Assembly: GCA_017893485.1 (NCBI GenBank)
Contig: CM030366.1
Location: 183,795,681-183,859,680 of the forward strand
Direction of reading: 5' to 3'
Source of the DNA: Hemerocallis citrina
Taxonomy: Eukaryota > Streptophyta > Magnoliopsida > Asparagales > Asphodelaceae
Length of the DNA: 64,000 nt
This document shows, in pieces, positions 20,135-31,532 of the stretch. A program made the position numbers and the translations under genes. Under the pieces are notes generated by a model. That model was not told the origin of the DNA, made no database searches, and saw only the letters and a program-made list of their open reading frames with translations. Every line of letters begins with the position of its first letter. The first letter of the stretch is position 1.

Positions 20135-20188
20135 GCTCATTCAGATGTTGGTGGACGGTATCGTGTCCAAATCAACACCTGAATGAGC
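20135..20188. repeat. Short hairpin
   Basis: GCTCATTCAGATGTTG (20135..20150) pairs with CAACACCTGAATGAGC (20173..20188) with one mismatch. An inner TGGAC/GTCCA stem follows. It could be a small foldback element; no target duplication is evident. Confidence 0.55.
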
Positions 20189-20304
20189 GCAATCTCTTCT
20201 TTTATGATGCAAGTCCAAATCGAAAATTTATCCTCTGGAGGCAATTTTAAATTGGATGATTTGGTGAATTCAATCCAAAATTATGAAGTGTTCATAAAAC
20301 CTGC

Positions 20305-20311
20305 GGGGGGG

Positions 20312-20352
<41 letters not shown>
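20305..20352. repeat. Poly-G tract
   Basis: Seven G, one C, then forty G in a row (20313..20352), followed by AGGAG. It is exceptional beside AT-rich sequence and could be real or an assembly artefact. Confidence 0.95.
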
Positions 20353-20353
<1 letters not shown>

Positions 20354-21787
20354 GGAGACTCTCAGGTGCCTGTAATTTTTCTACTTGGTATACTTAATCC
20401 ATATAATCCATATATTACAATCGTCCAAGAAGACACCAGAATTTTGTATGTAAACAGATTTCATGATGTATATTTCCGTTGTGAGTAATTAGTATATTAT
20501 TAAGCCTAGATTATAATTTATAAGACTGATCCTCATTCCTTAACGCGCAATGTATCCTAGCCATGACACCCAACATATTCCACTCTGTGAAGCGAACTTC
20601 TTGCGCCATTTTAACATGTAACGCATGCAATACAAGTATGTTTCCTTTTCTAAAACACAGTGGCTATTAGTATACATCTAAATAAATGTCTGCTGCTAAG
20701 TTATCATTATATGTGCTTACAATTAGTTCAGAAATTACACGTGCACGTGCATCATCTATACTCTTTAACAAAAGCATGCCTTCTATGTTAATGCTCAAAA
20801 GCAAGAAAAATGGACCCTGCACCATATTATTCCTGAAGAGATAAAAGTCCCGTAACAAACCCTTAATCTAATTTCAGTCACATATATAGAGCCAAACATG
20901 CATGTACTCTGTGAAATTCGAATATGGATTGAGAAATTCTCTGTCACTATAACAAAAAAGCTGTAGTTGTAGTGAGGGTTGAGGTTTTCCACTAATATTC
21001 TAACAAAAATGCTATTTCCTATAACTGTTGAATCAAGTGGGTAAAAAAAGAAAACATATTTGAAGATTAAGTATGGAAATAGGTTCCCAGAATATGTCAT
21101 TGGCATTAGCTCACCTCTAACATGCAACCATACCCTAATTGCTCCAAGCCTTCTTCTTCTTCTCCTTCTTCTTCTTCTTCTTCAGTACTGATACTATTAG
21201 TTCTCGTAGTTTAACAGAAGAAGCATACCTGAGTGATATTGGTCCGGCTCATATACAACTAGGCACAAATCCTAAATGAAATGAGCCATACCAAAATCAC
21301 TCATGTCTTCTTCTTCTTCTTCTTCTTCTTCTTCTTCTTCATTTTAAAATGTCAGGATCAGTAACCTTTGCCACATCTATATAGACTTAATGATCGCTAA
21401 AGGTTGAAATAAGAATCAAAAGTGCATATGAATCAGCCAAAAACATGCAGCTAAGATTAGTTAGGGGTTGTACCATTAGAGTCAAAGATGCCCAAAAGAA
21501 TGCCACATAATGCCACAGATTAGACACAAAGTCTATCCCTGAGATCCAGGGTCTTTATATTTTAAGCCTCACGTGTCATTAGTATACAAATTATGGTCTA
21601 CATTTCAATTATATGTGATGTAATTTGTTTCGATATTTCAATTCCTTGTGATGCAATCAGTACTCGAAAGGAATATATAAATTTGCACTAATTATCTCTG
21701 TTTTTGTAAAAAAAGGAATGATGATAATCTTAAGAAAATATCAGTTTAATATCAACTGGCATATATGATGTCTTTTTTTTAATATTG
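20353..21787. other. Intergenic, with two CTT microsatellites
   Basis: (CTT)n runs at about 21150..21183 and 21307..21340. No ORF with recognisable domains, no RNA gene and no element boundary was seen. Confidence 0.6.
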
Positions 21788-21790
21788 TAA

Positions 21791-22367
21791 GAGCATCCAC
21801 TGCTCCTTTGCAATTTACGCATAATATGCATATTTTCGCTAAAAAAAACGCTGCAGTCGTTTGCTATTTATCCATATTTTTATGATTTTAAGACAGTAGA
21901 CTGCTATAAATGAGAGCAGATATAGGAATTATGCATATTATACAGGACGGATCTTCAAAATCCGTCCCACGCTGGAAAAATATTTTTTAATTCTTAGACG
22001 GATCTTCATAGTCCATCGCTTTTTAAAAAAAAATTCGCAATTAAAAATCCCCAAAAAAGTCCTTCCCTCGGACGGATCTTCTAGATTCGACCCTCCTTTG
22101 CGCAATTGTAGGACGGAACTAGAAGTTCAGTCTGTCTATTTTTGATTTTTCCCCCCTTCCGACGGATCTTTAACATTCGTCTAACAATAAAAATTAATTA
22201 AATAATTCATTTTATATACATTTCGCCCTAAGACGGATCTACAAAGTCTGTCTGATATTTTTTATTTATCTTAAATTGCTATAAAATAGCATTGGACGAC
22301 TGCAGCAAACGCTACAAATGCTATATGTAAATATGCATTTAGCCATTTTTTGACAATCAGGATGCTC
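21791..22367. mobile_element. Tourist/PIF-Harbinger-like MITE with internal hairpin array
   Basis: Ends GAGCATCC...GGATGCTC form an 8 bp terminal inverted repeat flanked by TAA on both sides (21788..21790 and 22368..22370), as for PIF/Harbinger MITEs. Subterminal GCTGCAGTCGT (near 21850) and ACGACTGCAGC (near 22296) are also inverted. Between them are six GACGGA(T)-headed foldbacks starting at 21946, 21997, 22071, 22112, 22161 and 22232. It has no coding capacity and needs a transposase in trans. Confidence 0.72.
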
Positions 22368-22370
22368 TAA

Positions 22371-22990
22371 ACGGTGGGTAAAACCTCCGCGTTTCATTAA
22401 AAAGCTTTTAACCAAACAAACAACCAAGCAAAAGGTAATGATGTTCATGGATCCCAACAGGTGGGATATGAGACTCATTACCCGACAAAAAAGAGAACCC
22501 ATCCCATACAAGATAGTCCCTCCATCCAAAATACGGAATAATTACAGATGAGACCAAAAAGTTGTGTAACCAGAAACTAGCCGACACAACCACGGATCAT
22601 GAACCTCGCATGCTGATCATTCCCCTCCCGGTGTCCCTGCCCTTTCCTCCGATTCGGCTTCATAGGTTGAGGTACAGATATTTGCATATATCTCCTTGAT
22701 TTTCTTTGTAGACTCTGCACCTGCCGTTTGAGATCAGAATTTGATATTAGCAATAATCATAAATAATAGTTGCTGATGCATGATGTGACTGCGAGTAGGT
22801 CTGAAAATCCTATTATTCTTTTCTAACCATATCCCCCAATAAATAGCTGCTACCTCAATCCCCCATCTGTCCCTATGGTAACTATGTAAACTATCGTCCC
22901 TCCAAACATATATGATGTCATTAGAGTCAAAGGTATGAAATTGAGAAACAGAAATGATGGATCGTTGTTCAGCAATAATCAACAGTGCTG
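22371..22990 (-). pseudogene. LINE ORF2 3' end (zf-RVT/C-terminal region)
   Basis: The minus-strand ORF 22734..22982 reads FHTFDSNDIIYVWRDD, then YWGIWLEKNNRIFR, the pattern downstream of RT in plant L1-type LINEs. The 3' terminus carries AATGAAACGCGGAGGTTTTACCCACC. A closely similar terminus is present at the end of the LINE at 63241..64000, which supports the assignment. It is a 5'-truncated relic. Confidence 0.65.
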
Positions 22991-23639
22991 TTGAATTCGT
23001 CTCCTCTCCCAGTTGACAACTTCTTTCCCGTGTAGATCATCGATTTATATTATAAACAGATGACCTAAGAATTCATGGACTCTAATTCGAACGTTTTCAT
23101 GAAATCTAGTTAGGTTGATCTCATCAAAGTTATCACGACCACGAGCTTTAGCCATGATTGGTGGTAAGAATTAAGAATTTGATGACCAAATTGCACGGCC
23201 GGTTGACACCAACCTCCACTCCTAATTTGATGGTCAAATTTCAGGGTTCTTAATCACTGCAGTACAAATTCAAACATTGCTAGTCCTATGGACATGTCAC
23301 CATCTGCACCTGACCACTGACTAACGCAACCTCACGTTAGCAATTGTGCCAATCTCAGCACACCATGTATAATTGGTAGCTTGTCAACAGAGGCGTGTAT
23401 GTACGCAGGGTCTTTGTCGACCGCAGGCAACCTGCAATTATAGACAAATCGTCGGTCACATAGTCTACACCTACTCTGAAAACAAACCTCTCACAACCAA
23501 ATGAACTTGTGTAATGATCCTCTGCATTATGCCATCAAAGGAATCATGATCAAGCATTGAAGTTTGAAGGACAAAGATAATGGGATTTATGTCTTGCATA
23601 TTAGATTCAATTTGAAAAGAAGACGGTAAAGTGAGAAGA
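22991..23639. other. Intergenic, nothing recognised
   Basis: No convincing ORF. A TTTGATGACCAAATT/AATTTGATGGTCAAATT inverted pair occurs near 23180..23245, and one isolated GTCGACCG at 23416. Confidence 0.5.
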
Positions 23640-24230
23640 GCTTCGAAGTGAATATGGAAGAAGAAAGGAGCACCACCCGCATAGAAGCAACAGTTGAGCA
23701 GTCAACTGCATGGAATTGTAATCTACTACAAAGTTCTCAGGTTCCTCTCTAACTAGAGAGCAGTCGACTACTCTTTGGAGCAGTCGACCGCAAGTAGCGG
23801 CAGCAATTGGGTCAGTTTTGGGTGAAATAGTTTGAGCCCAACTTATTCTTCACGTTAGATCGTACGGCTCCTATCACTTGGCCTCCTCTTTAGGGTATAT
23901 CAGACCGTTATTCAATCAAGACTACAACCTAGTGTTTCTCTAGATCTCTATATATCAATGTAATGGCCTTCATTGGAGGTAGTACTTTATCTGAGAGTTT
24001 TCCTATTGTAAACAATAGAGTATTTTCTAGTGAGTCTTAAGAGATAGATAGGTTTTTGGTAAGAGTGACTATAACTTGTGTATCTTCTCTAGTTGAATAA
24101 TATCCCGGTTATTTCCTCCCCAGATTATGTTCGTCCGCATCGAAACAAAATTGTGTGCTTTGTGTGCTTTGGGTGATTGGTTTTATCTACTTGCTTAGTT
24201 GATTCGTTGTGATTGGTTATCGTTTCTCTA
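23640..24230 (+). repeat. Family A LTR copy, 3' end removed by another LTR
   Basis: Homologous to 7105..7641. GTCGAC motifs are intact at 23763 and 23783 (CAGTCGACT, CAGTCGACCG) and decayed at 23700 (CAGTCAACTG). It stops abruptly at 24230 where TGTAACGCCC begins, about 24 bases before the expected LTR end. Confidence 0.75.
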
Positions 24231-24657
24231 TGTAACGCCCCCAAACCGTGAACAATCATTTTAACAACATAATACTTATCAAATTCTATGGCAATAAAAT
24301 TTATCAATAGAAAGTAGCTCAAATGACTAACAAAAGTATTTAATTCATTACAAAAAAAAACTAAAATTCTTTACGGAAGGAGTCTCCTTAAAACTTAAAT
24401 AAAATAATTTAATTTTTTTTCTTCCTAAATACGATTTATTAGCTATAAAAGCTCTCTATGAAAATTTACTCCAAAAAGACATAAACTTCCAGATCCTTTA
24501 TTCTCTTCAAGCACATGATCTTGATGCACTAATCTGAAGAAAAAAAATATTAACAACAAAATGAACTAACGCCCAAAAATAATTGAATAAATACAAGTAG
24601 TCGGCCAATTTATAAAATATCTCATTAACAATTAAACATGTTAATGCACAAACATAT
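24231..24657 (-). repeat. F-like LTR terminus, reverse orientation
   Basis: Begins TGTAACGCCCCCAAACC, the reverse of a GGGGGCGTTACA LTR end as in family F. It is AT-rich and continues until a D-like LTR starts at 24658. The rest is not seen. Confidence 0.45.
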
Positions 24658-25387
24658 TGTCACGTCTCACTTCTCAAAAAAGAATACGGAATATGGATAC
24701 GGGACACAAGTCCAGCGAATGACTTTCACCATTCATAAGCTGTAAGGATCTTTACAATATATACAGGAATAAACAGGATATATACAGAAAATAATCAACC
24801 ACGCATGCATGAATAAATTAACATTACCAACAGGATTACTTGAAAACAAAGAATACTTAATCTCAAATAATCAGGTCTGGAAACAAGAAACAAATTCCGG
24901 GACTAAACAGCCAACAAAAAATTCATGTAGCAATTACAAATTATTTAAAACAAGAAATAAACTCAAGCAAGAAACTCCAGCCAGCCTAGAATACTTGGTC
25001 ACGTACTCCCTCGAATAGCTGGTCACCAAAGTCTGCAAGTTCAAAAAATTACAGGAAGAGAAAAAAGAAACAAAACGCCCGTCAATGCAAGTTACGGGCC
25101 GCTTGTGGTGCAGGCAACAAGTACGAAAAATAGATACAAAGATACAGAGTAACAGCAAGAAGCAAGTACTGAAGTAAGCATGCAAGGCATGTGACATCAA
25201 AGTAGAATGACTAACTCCTAAACAGGAAACCTAATCAAGTGACATGATGAGATAATAGGTGCATGTAACATGTAACAAGTTTCAGGTAGCATGCAAGCAG
25301 GTAAATATGTAACAGGTGTCAGGTAGAATGTATAGGTAACAGGAATATGCAGGTGATCATGTTATTCTCAAGTCTTGTATTTAATCC
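24658..25387 (-). repeat. D-like LTR fragment, first part
   Basis: Begins TGTCACGTCTCAC and keeps the family tail (CAGCGAATGA...CATTCATAAGCTGTA). It is interrupted by the solo E LTR at 25388 and resumes at 28182 in step with the D LTR at about 52610..53180. Confidence 0.7.
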
Positions 25388-28176
25388 TGTAACTCCCTGT
25401 CCCAGTTGTACGTATTTTATTATGTGAATTTTTGTACTTCAATTTTTAGATCAGTTTTATTTTCCTCTTTGGACTCTTTATCTAAAGCCAGAATATTTTT
25501 CTGATCAATTCCATAATTTTGTGATTGTTCGACCGGAGTTTAAATACAAATTTTAAACCCTGATTAATCCTAATCCTAATCCAACAACTAACCTAACTCT
25601 GTTCTCCTACACATTATTTTCTTCCTCCCTATGCTTCATTTTCTCCCTCCCTACTTCTCCACTTCTGCATACACCAAATTTCTCCCCCTCATTTTTCTCA
25701 TTCTACGCCTAACTCTTCATTTTTCCACACATTTTTCTACACCCCTAATCATACACATGCACCTCTTTCTTTCTATATATACACACACACACACATGCAG
25801 AACCTCCCACATCTTTCTCTTTCTTATATATATACAAGCACATATCATCTCTACATCCCATTCTTCTTTTTCCTCCTTCTCTTCCTCTGCCTTCTTCACA
25901 CCCGAGAGCTCAAGCAACACCCAAGCTCCACTTTACCTTCCACCTTCGAGCCAACGACTCCGCTTCTACGATCCTGTGAACCCCAAAAATAACCCGACGC
26001 CGCGCCACCTTGTTATTGTCGTCGCTCACCGTTGCTACCGTTGCTCGCTAGCTACCGTCTTGTCGCCATTCTTACCGCCGTTGTGCCGCCATCCGTTGCC
26101 GACGTCGCTTCTTCTTTCCGTGGTTAACACCACCACCAAAATCGTCACGTTATAAGGCAAGTACCTTGTAAACTCTTTTTGTTCTCGTACAAGTATTTTT
26201 CTTGGACTCGTGGCAAGTTATCATCATGTTTTATTGTCAAACTCCGTTCTAGTCACTTGTTCCATGCTATATCAACTCAAGAGTGAACCGTTAACACATT
26301 TCAAATCGTGTTATCGAATATCGAATATTTAACCTTACTATCTCTAAAATTTCTTGACCTTGCACTGAGAATTCGACCATGTTTCCGATACTGGATTGAA
26401 GATTTTTTACATGTAAATCGTAGCCCATCGAGTCCCGAATACAGAACATCTTACGGTTTGTCAATCGGATGTATAGATTGTGAGATATCGCGATTTTAGT
26501 ACTAGCATATTGAGAATTTCTGAACCTGCACGGGATTACTAATTGGTATCTTGTACTGAGAATTCGACCATGTTCCCGACACTGGATCGAAAAACTTTCT
26601 ACATAAAAATCGTAGCCCTTCGAGTCTAGATATCCAAAATATCCTACAGTTTCTCAATCCGATGTGTAGATTGTGAGATATCGCAGTTTTAGTATTGTGA
26701 CTCCGAATTTTCAAAATGCGCGCGAAACATCGAAACCAGCGAAGAATAAATTTGTACGCATAGCTACTGTCTTTAGAATGTATCGTGTGAATATGCGTTG
26801 GAACCGAAAGAGAGTCTACTTTCTAGAATCTCTGACGGAATCGGATTTGCTTTTCTGTAACAACGGAAACGTTGATTTGAATGCAGATATGTCAAGTTGT
26901 CTAAAAATTCATCTATACATTTTTGCATATAAACCCGTTACTTTTCATATTTAATTAACTGAGTGTATTATATTGTTCTTGTAATAATAACTTGTATAGA
27001 TATAATATATTGATAGAATGCATTTTATACCACTTGATAATTTTATAATAACTACCCTCGATACATGTACTCGTTTTACGTCTCATATCCATGATTACTG
27101 TCCTTGATATTTTTCTAGATTAACTGTCTTGATTACACCATTCTACTAGTCGTACCAACTGTATGTTCATAATTAATTATAAAAGAATAACAAGCCGGGG
27201 TTATAACGGTACGGCTTAATAGTGGACAATATAGGGGAGTATACTCGGAATGGGGCCCGTGTTTCCCGAAATAGTGATTCTTGATTCTTGATTCTTGATT
27301 ACACAATTCTTGATTAGTTAATTCTCGATTACATGATTCATGATTACATGTCTTGATACTATCACTGGAAGACCCGAGTACATAATCCTATAGAATTCAC
27401 TACTTAAGTCTAAACATCACATGATTGATATGCACCGAACTTGTGGTATGGGACACAGGATTGCGTGCATTAGATAAGTTAATAAAACAGATAAACTCAA
27501 AATTTCCACTAAGCATGATTCTTGATTACATGACTCTTCGTTACATGTCTCTCGATCCTTGATTACATGATTATCGATTAACTGATCCTAGGTTATCAAT
27601 TGCTTATATCTTGAAGTCTAGAATACACTAGTTACAGTTATTACTTACATGATCATATTGTCCCAGTTCTTTGCTTACTTCCATATTGTATTTGTACTTC
27701 TACTTCTTGTTTCTCCCATGTTATATCTTGTTATATTACCCCTTTTACTGCTTGTTGCTACTTGCTGCCCGAAACTTGCTCTAACGGGAACTTTTCTATT
27801 TTTCTTTGAGTTAATAATTATACAGGTACTGATGGATCCGACGAGCAGACTCTCTAGACGATCGTTGCTGCTTCCTTACTACTTCATGTTGTTTTTCATT
27901 TAGTCGCTATTTTATCTAGTTGTTATAGCGAACTGTTTATCGTACTGTTTTAATTATGGCATAATGTATTTCCGGGCAACTTGACCCGATGTTTATGTAT
28001 TATATGGATGATGGTTATTTTATTTTTAGCTCATGTGATCATTATATTTGTCTGCGTAAATGTGTTATAGATATCTTGTTGAGCTTATAATTATACAGCT
28101 TATGAATGATGTATATCATTCGCTGGACCTCAGTTGCGTGCCTGTATTTCCGTATAGTGAGAAGCGGGGCGTGACA
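25388..28176 (+). repeat. Solo LTR of giant-LTR family E (2789 bp)
   Basis: TGTAACTCCC...GGGCGTGACA with a perfect AATCC duplication at 25383..25387 and 28177..28181. It is homologous over its length to 31533..34284 and 36971..39747 in reverse. A TATA-like CTATATATAC lies at 25773..25782. A C/T-rich leader runs to 26150, and the GCAAGTA plus CTTGTA/TACAAG hairpin lies at 26154..26195. A 190 bp direct duplication occupies about 26360..26740, and TTGATTAC-type repeats lie near 27280..27360. Loss of the internal part is explained by LTR-LTR recombination. Confidence 0.93.
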
Positions 28177-28181
28177 AATCC

Positions 28182-28680
28182 TATCTATATAGCACTTAAT
28201 GCATCCTAAATTTTACCACATGGTTGCTACATACATGCAATTTACATTTAGATCTAGTGGTGGGTTTCTATAGGGCCGTGTACTCAGGCATCATGTAACG
28301 GTAACAAGTAACAGGTTCATGAATCAAGTAGTCAGACAGGTTCATGAATCAAAGCATAAAATACAACAGGTTCATGAATCAACATAAAGTATAACAGGTT
28401 CATGAATCAAACATAAAGTGAGAAACACGGGCCACTTTTTGAGTACACATACCTATATTGTCCACTACTAAGGTTTTTCCCTTAACCCCGACTTGGTTAC
28501 TTATTATTATTATCAAAGTAGGCATATACGTGCACATAATAGGGCAAGAATAACATGTCAAGAACAAGAGACAGGTTCAGGTCGGACAGAAACATGCACG
28601 GGTGACAAACAACTCATAGTAGGCTAGGACAATAAGACACTACTGCACCAAATCTGAGATTTCCGTTGCCACAAGAATGT
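28182..28680 (-). repeat. D-like LTR fragment, second part
   Basis: Continues the fragment 24658..25387. It includes ACAGGTTCATGAATCAA repeats (28310..28420) and the conserved GGGAAACACGGGCC...TATATTGTCCACTA block in reverse (28430..28500). Homology ends near 28673. Confidence 0.7.
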
Positions 28681-29708
28681 ATATAGGCATTAAGAATAAT
28701 GAGAAAGTATGATATTCTTGATTTAAAAAAAATTATTGTGTTAAGTTATTGTTCTTCATCCCTATTTTTGTGTGAGACAATTGAGAGAATTATTAGGTTT
28801 GTGAGAAGTCCTAATAAAGTATAAGGGTTTGTGATAAACTCTAAAACTACACCCAAATCTCTAAATCAAACCCTAACCCTAATCCCTAATCTACTCTTAT
28901 AGCCCCAAACCCCTCCTCCACCGTCGTCAATTAAAAAAAAACCCTACCGTTGTCGCCTTTCCCCTCCTTCATCGTCGCCCTCTCGACTACCTCCAAACCA
29001 CCACCACGACGTCGCTGCTATGACACAATTCCATAACACCCCGAAACCCCAACGCCAACTTTGACACCTCCACCATCAGATCTCCTAGTCACCTTGCCCC
29101 TCCACCATCAAACCAATTAATAGTTTTAATTTCAGAATTAATCTGCTTTACATGTTGGTAAACTTAATCTTTTAATATTCTTCGAAATTCTCTATTTAGG
29201 GTTAAGTTTACATCAAGGTGTCAGTCTTTTATCATAATCATAAGGTGTTTTAAAACACACTTTCAGTCACTATATCCCCACTTTTGGAACACATTATTGA
29301 TTTAATGAGTTTGACTAAGAGTTATCCAATGCCAATCGAAACTCACCTTTATACCTAATATGGTGTCCTCAACACATGTGTTTCATGCTGAATTTTTTGA
29401 TATCATAGTTTTAACTTTATTTATAATAGAGTTGTCACTTACAACAATAAGCATGTCAACAATAAAAGTAAATGAGAGCCATTATATTTGATCTGAATTA
29501 CTTGATTCATTTCCTAGGCTCTTTAAGAAAATTTTCAAATTATTTATCTGTTGGCTATAATACATGTTTTAAAACATACGATGATTTTACAAATTTGTAA
29601 ATCTTGTTCACTAAACATATTAATTAGTGCAAAACTTTTAGTACAAAATTGTTTAGTACAGAAAATTTTAATACAAAACTTTTAATACAAAACCTTTTAG
29701 TACAAAAC
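28681..29708. other. LTR-leader-like and tandem-repeat sequence, unassigned
   Basis: 28850..29110 is C-rich with CCCTAACCCTAATCCCTAA, like the leader of family D LTRs. 29625..29708 holds about five copies of a 14 to 17 bp unit resembling TTTTAGTACAAAAC. No gene is visible. Confidence 0.5.
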
Positions 29709-30300
29709 CTGTAACACCCCGAATTCCAAATAAGTCTGAATTCGAAGTTTCACAGGATCTTTACACTTCACTTCGTACAATTTTACAAGAAATTTAAAAC
29801 TTTTTATACACAATGTTTACATCAACGCAGCGGAATTATAATTATAACATGATACATGAAATAAATAACAAATTAAACATTTCTTCTTTAGTCATTTCAT
29901 TCATTTTATCCTGCATAGAAACTGTGGGCACGTCAGTTGCATACAAATGACGTTAGGATATAATACATCAATTTTTCTTACTTGGAAAACACACACTTGA
30001 TCAAAAACAAAGCTAAGGGGGACTATCTTATTGATGTCGTGTGTGAATGTGTACTTAGTCTTAAATGCAATTACTTATTATTTCATGACACTAATGCGCA
30101 CTTGTTCGAACTTATGCATCCCATTCTACATAAATCTGAGGGCAAGTCCTTAACAGTTCTTCATCTTGTAGGGTTGAATCCCTCGTTATGAGTTTAACTA
30201 CTATGGTAACTACGGTAAGTATCCTAGATGTTCTATGAGTTACGAGCCCATGCTCAGACAGCCTGGAGGGGAATCTGACAAGTATGCATTAGAGAGTCAT
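29709..30300 (-). repeat. Family F LTR 3' fragment, reverse orientation
   Basis: Begins TGTAACACCCCGAATTCC and matches the end of the F LTR (47270..47947) in reverse, including AGGGGGACTATC and GGGTTGAATCCCTC. It is truncated near 30300. Confidence 0.75.
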
Positions 30301-30818
30301 CATATAGCATCTGTATTTTCTTGACTTGTTTTCATACATGTTGCTTCCTATTTTTCTACACTTGACACTTAGTCTAGTTTCACTTGATGTTTTCATGTTT
30401 TATTTATTGTTATTTCTTATCTTATTTAGTCTTGATGTTATTACATGTTGTTATGACTATATGCCTTATGTTGTTTTCTTTTGATATCACTCACACCGTT
30501 ATGGCTGACCCCTGTAGTTTTGGGAGTTAGGGTTATCTCTAGCCTCATGTTTTACAGGTAGGTGTTTATAGCTTGAGATTTAGGTGCTTGTGCTAGATTG
30601 ATGTTATGGCTTATGTAAATTATAAAAGAATGTGTTGTAAAAGAGAAAATTTGTAATTCAAGGTGTTTGTTTTCCGCTGTGTTTTTTAAAGAATTGATGT
30701 AATAAAAGTTGAAAAAAATATTTGTGATTTGGTTATGTTTACGATTACAATTGAGGTTGATGCTAGGAATTGTGCCACGTATTTCTGAGATATCATATTG
30801 AAAATTCAGGGCGCTACA
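30301..30818 (+). repeat. Probable LTR end of an F-related element
   Basis: Ends TTCAGGGCGCTACA at 30818, in the style of F LTR ends (GAATTCGGGGTGTTACA). A C-rich leader follows abruptly. Boundaries are uncertain. Confidence 0.35.
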
Positions 30819-31532
30819 CTCTACCTCCTAGCCAACCCCATCTGCACATCTCCATCCCCCTCCTTCCCCTGTGCCACCAGTCTCAGCCAGTGGCCAGCCC
30901 CCAACCCTGGTTTCCTCTCCTTTGTAGCGACCTGCAGCAGAACAACCCCGCAGTCGATATCCAGTTGCGACCACCGTCGCTCCACCCTGACCACCCTCCT
31001 ATGCTGCCCTCTCCCGAAGCCATGATAGCCCACTTCGATAGCCACCCTGCTTCCGTCACCTCTTCCATCGTCGTCAGTCTGTAGCGTCGCTGACCTTCCT
31101 GTGCTGCTCCATCCCGGAGTCGACCAGCAACATTGAGCAGCCAGCAAGCCACTGTTGCCCTATTTTGGTGATTGGTTGATCTTGGCTGTCCGATTTTGAT
31201 CACTTGGATCGCAAGCGTCTGATCTTGTTGATCTTGATCTAGCTGTCCGATTGTGTTCGCGATCATCATCATCTTCTTCACCATCCGCGATCTCAGTCGT
31301 TGATCTTTTGATCTCTTGATCTCAGTCGTCCCATCTGATTTGATTTTGATCGTCATCGTGATCCGTTCATTCGTTGAGTTCGTGCTCGGGAATCCTTTCC
31401 AGTTATTCTTGCTTTTGTGTCGTTCCCATCGTTGTCTCTTAAGCAAGTAACTTGTATTCTTTTTTTTGTGTAATACAAGTACTAAATACCGCCTGTAGTG
31501 TAGTTATGTTCTAGAGACAGTTCTTGTGTGAC
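30819..31532 (+). repeat. Family H giant-LTR leader, part 1
   Basis: A C-rich leader followed by GCAAGTAACTTGTATTC...AATACAAG (31443..31477), as in D and E LTRs. It is interrupted at 31533 by the complete E element; the sequence resumes after 39752. Confidence 0.6.
31528..31532. repeat. Target-site duplication of the E element, left copy
   Basis: GTGAC here and at 39748..39752, immediately outside the two LTRs. Confidence 0.93.

Noticed and set aside
20183..20488. 101-codon ORF with a poly-Gly run
   Set aside because: The Gly run is the poly-G tract; the flanks have no homology signals.
26673..26954. 93-codon ORF of equal length in all three E LTRs (also 32731..33012 and 38206..38487)
   Set aside because: Equal length follows from LTR similarity. 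No family is recognised and it lies in the repeat-module region, so it is not called as a gene.
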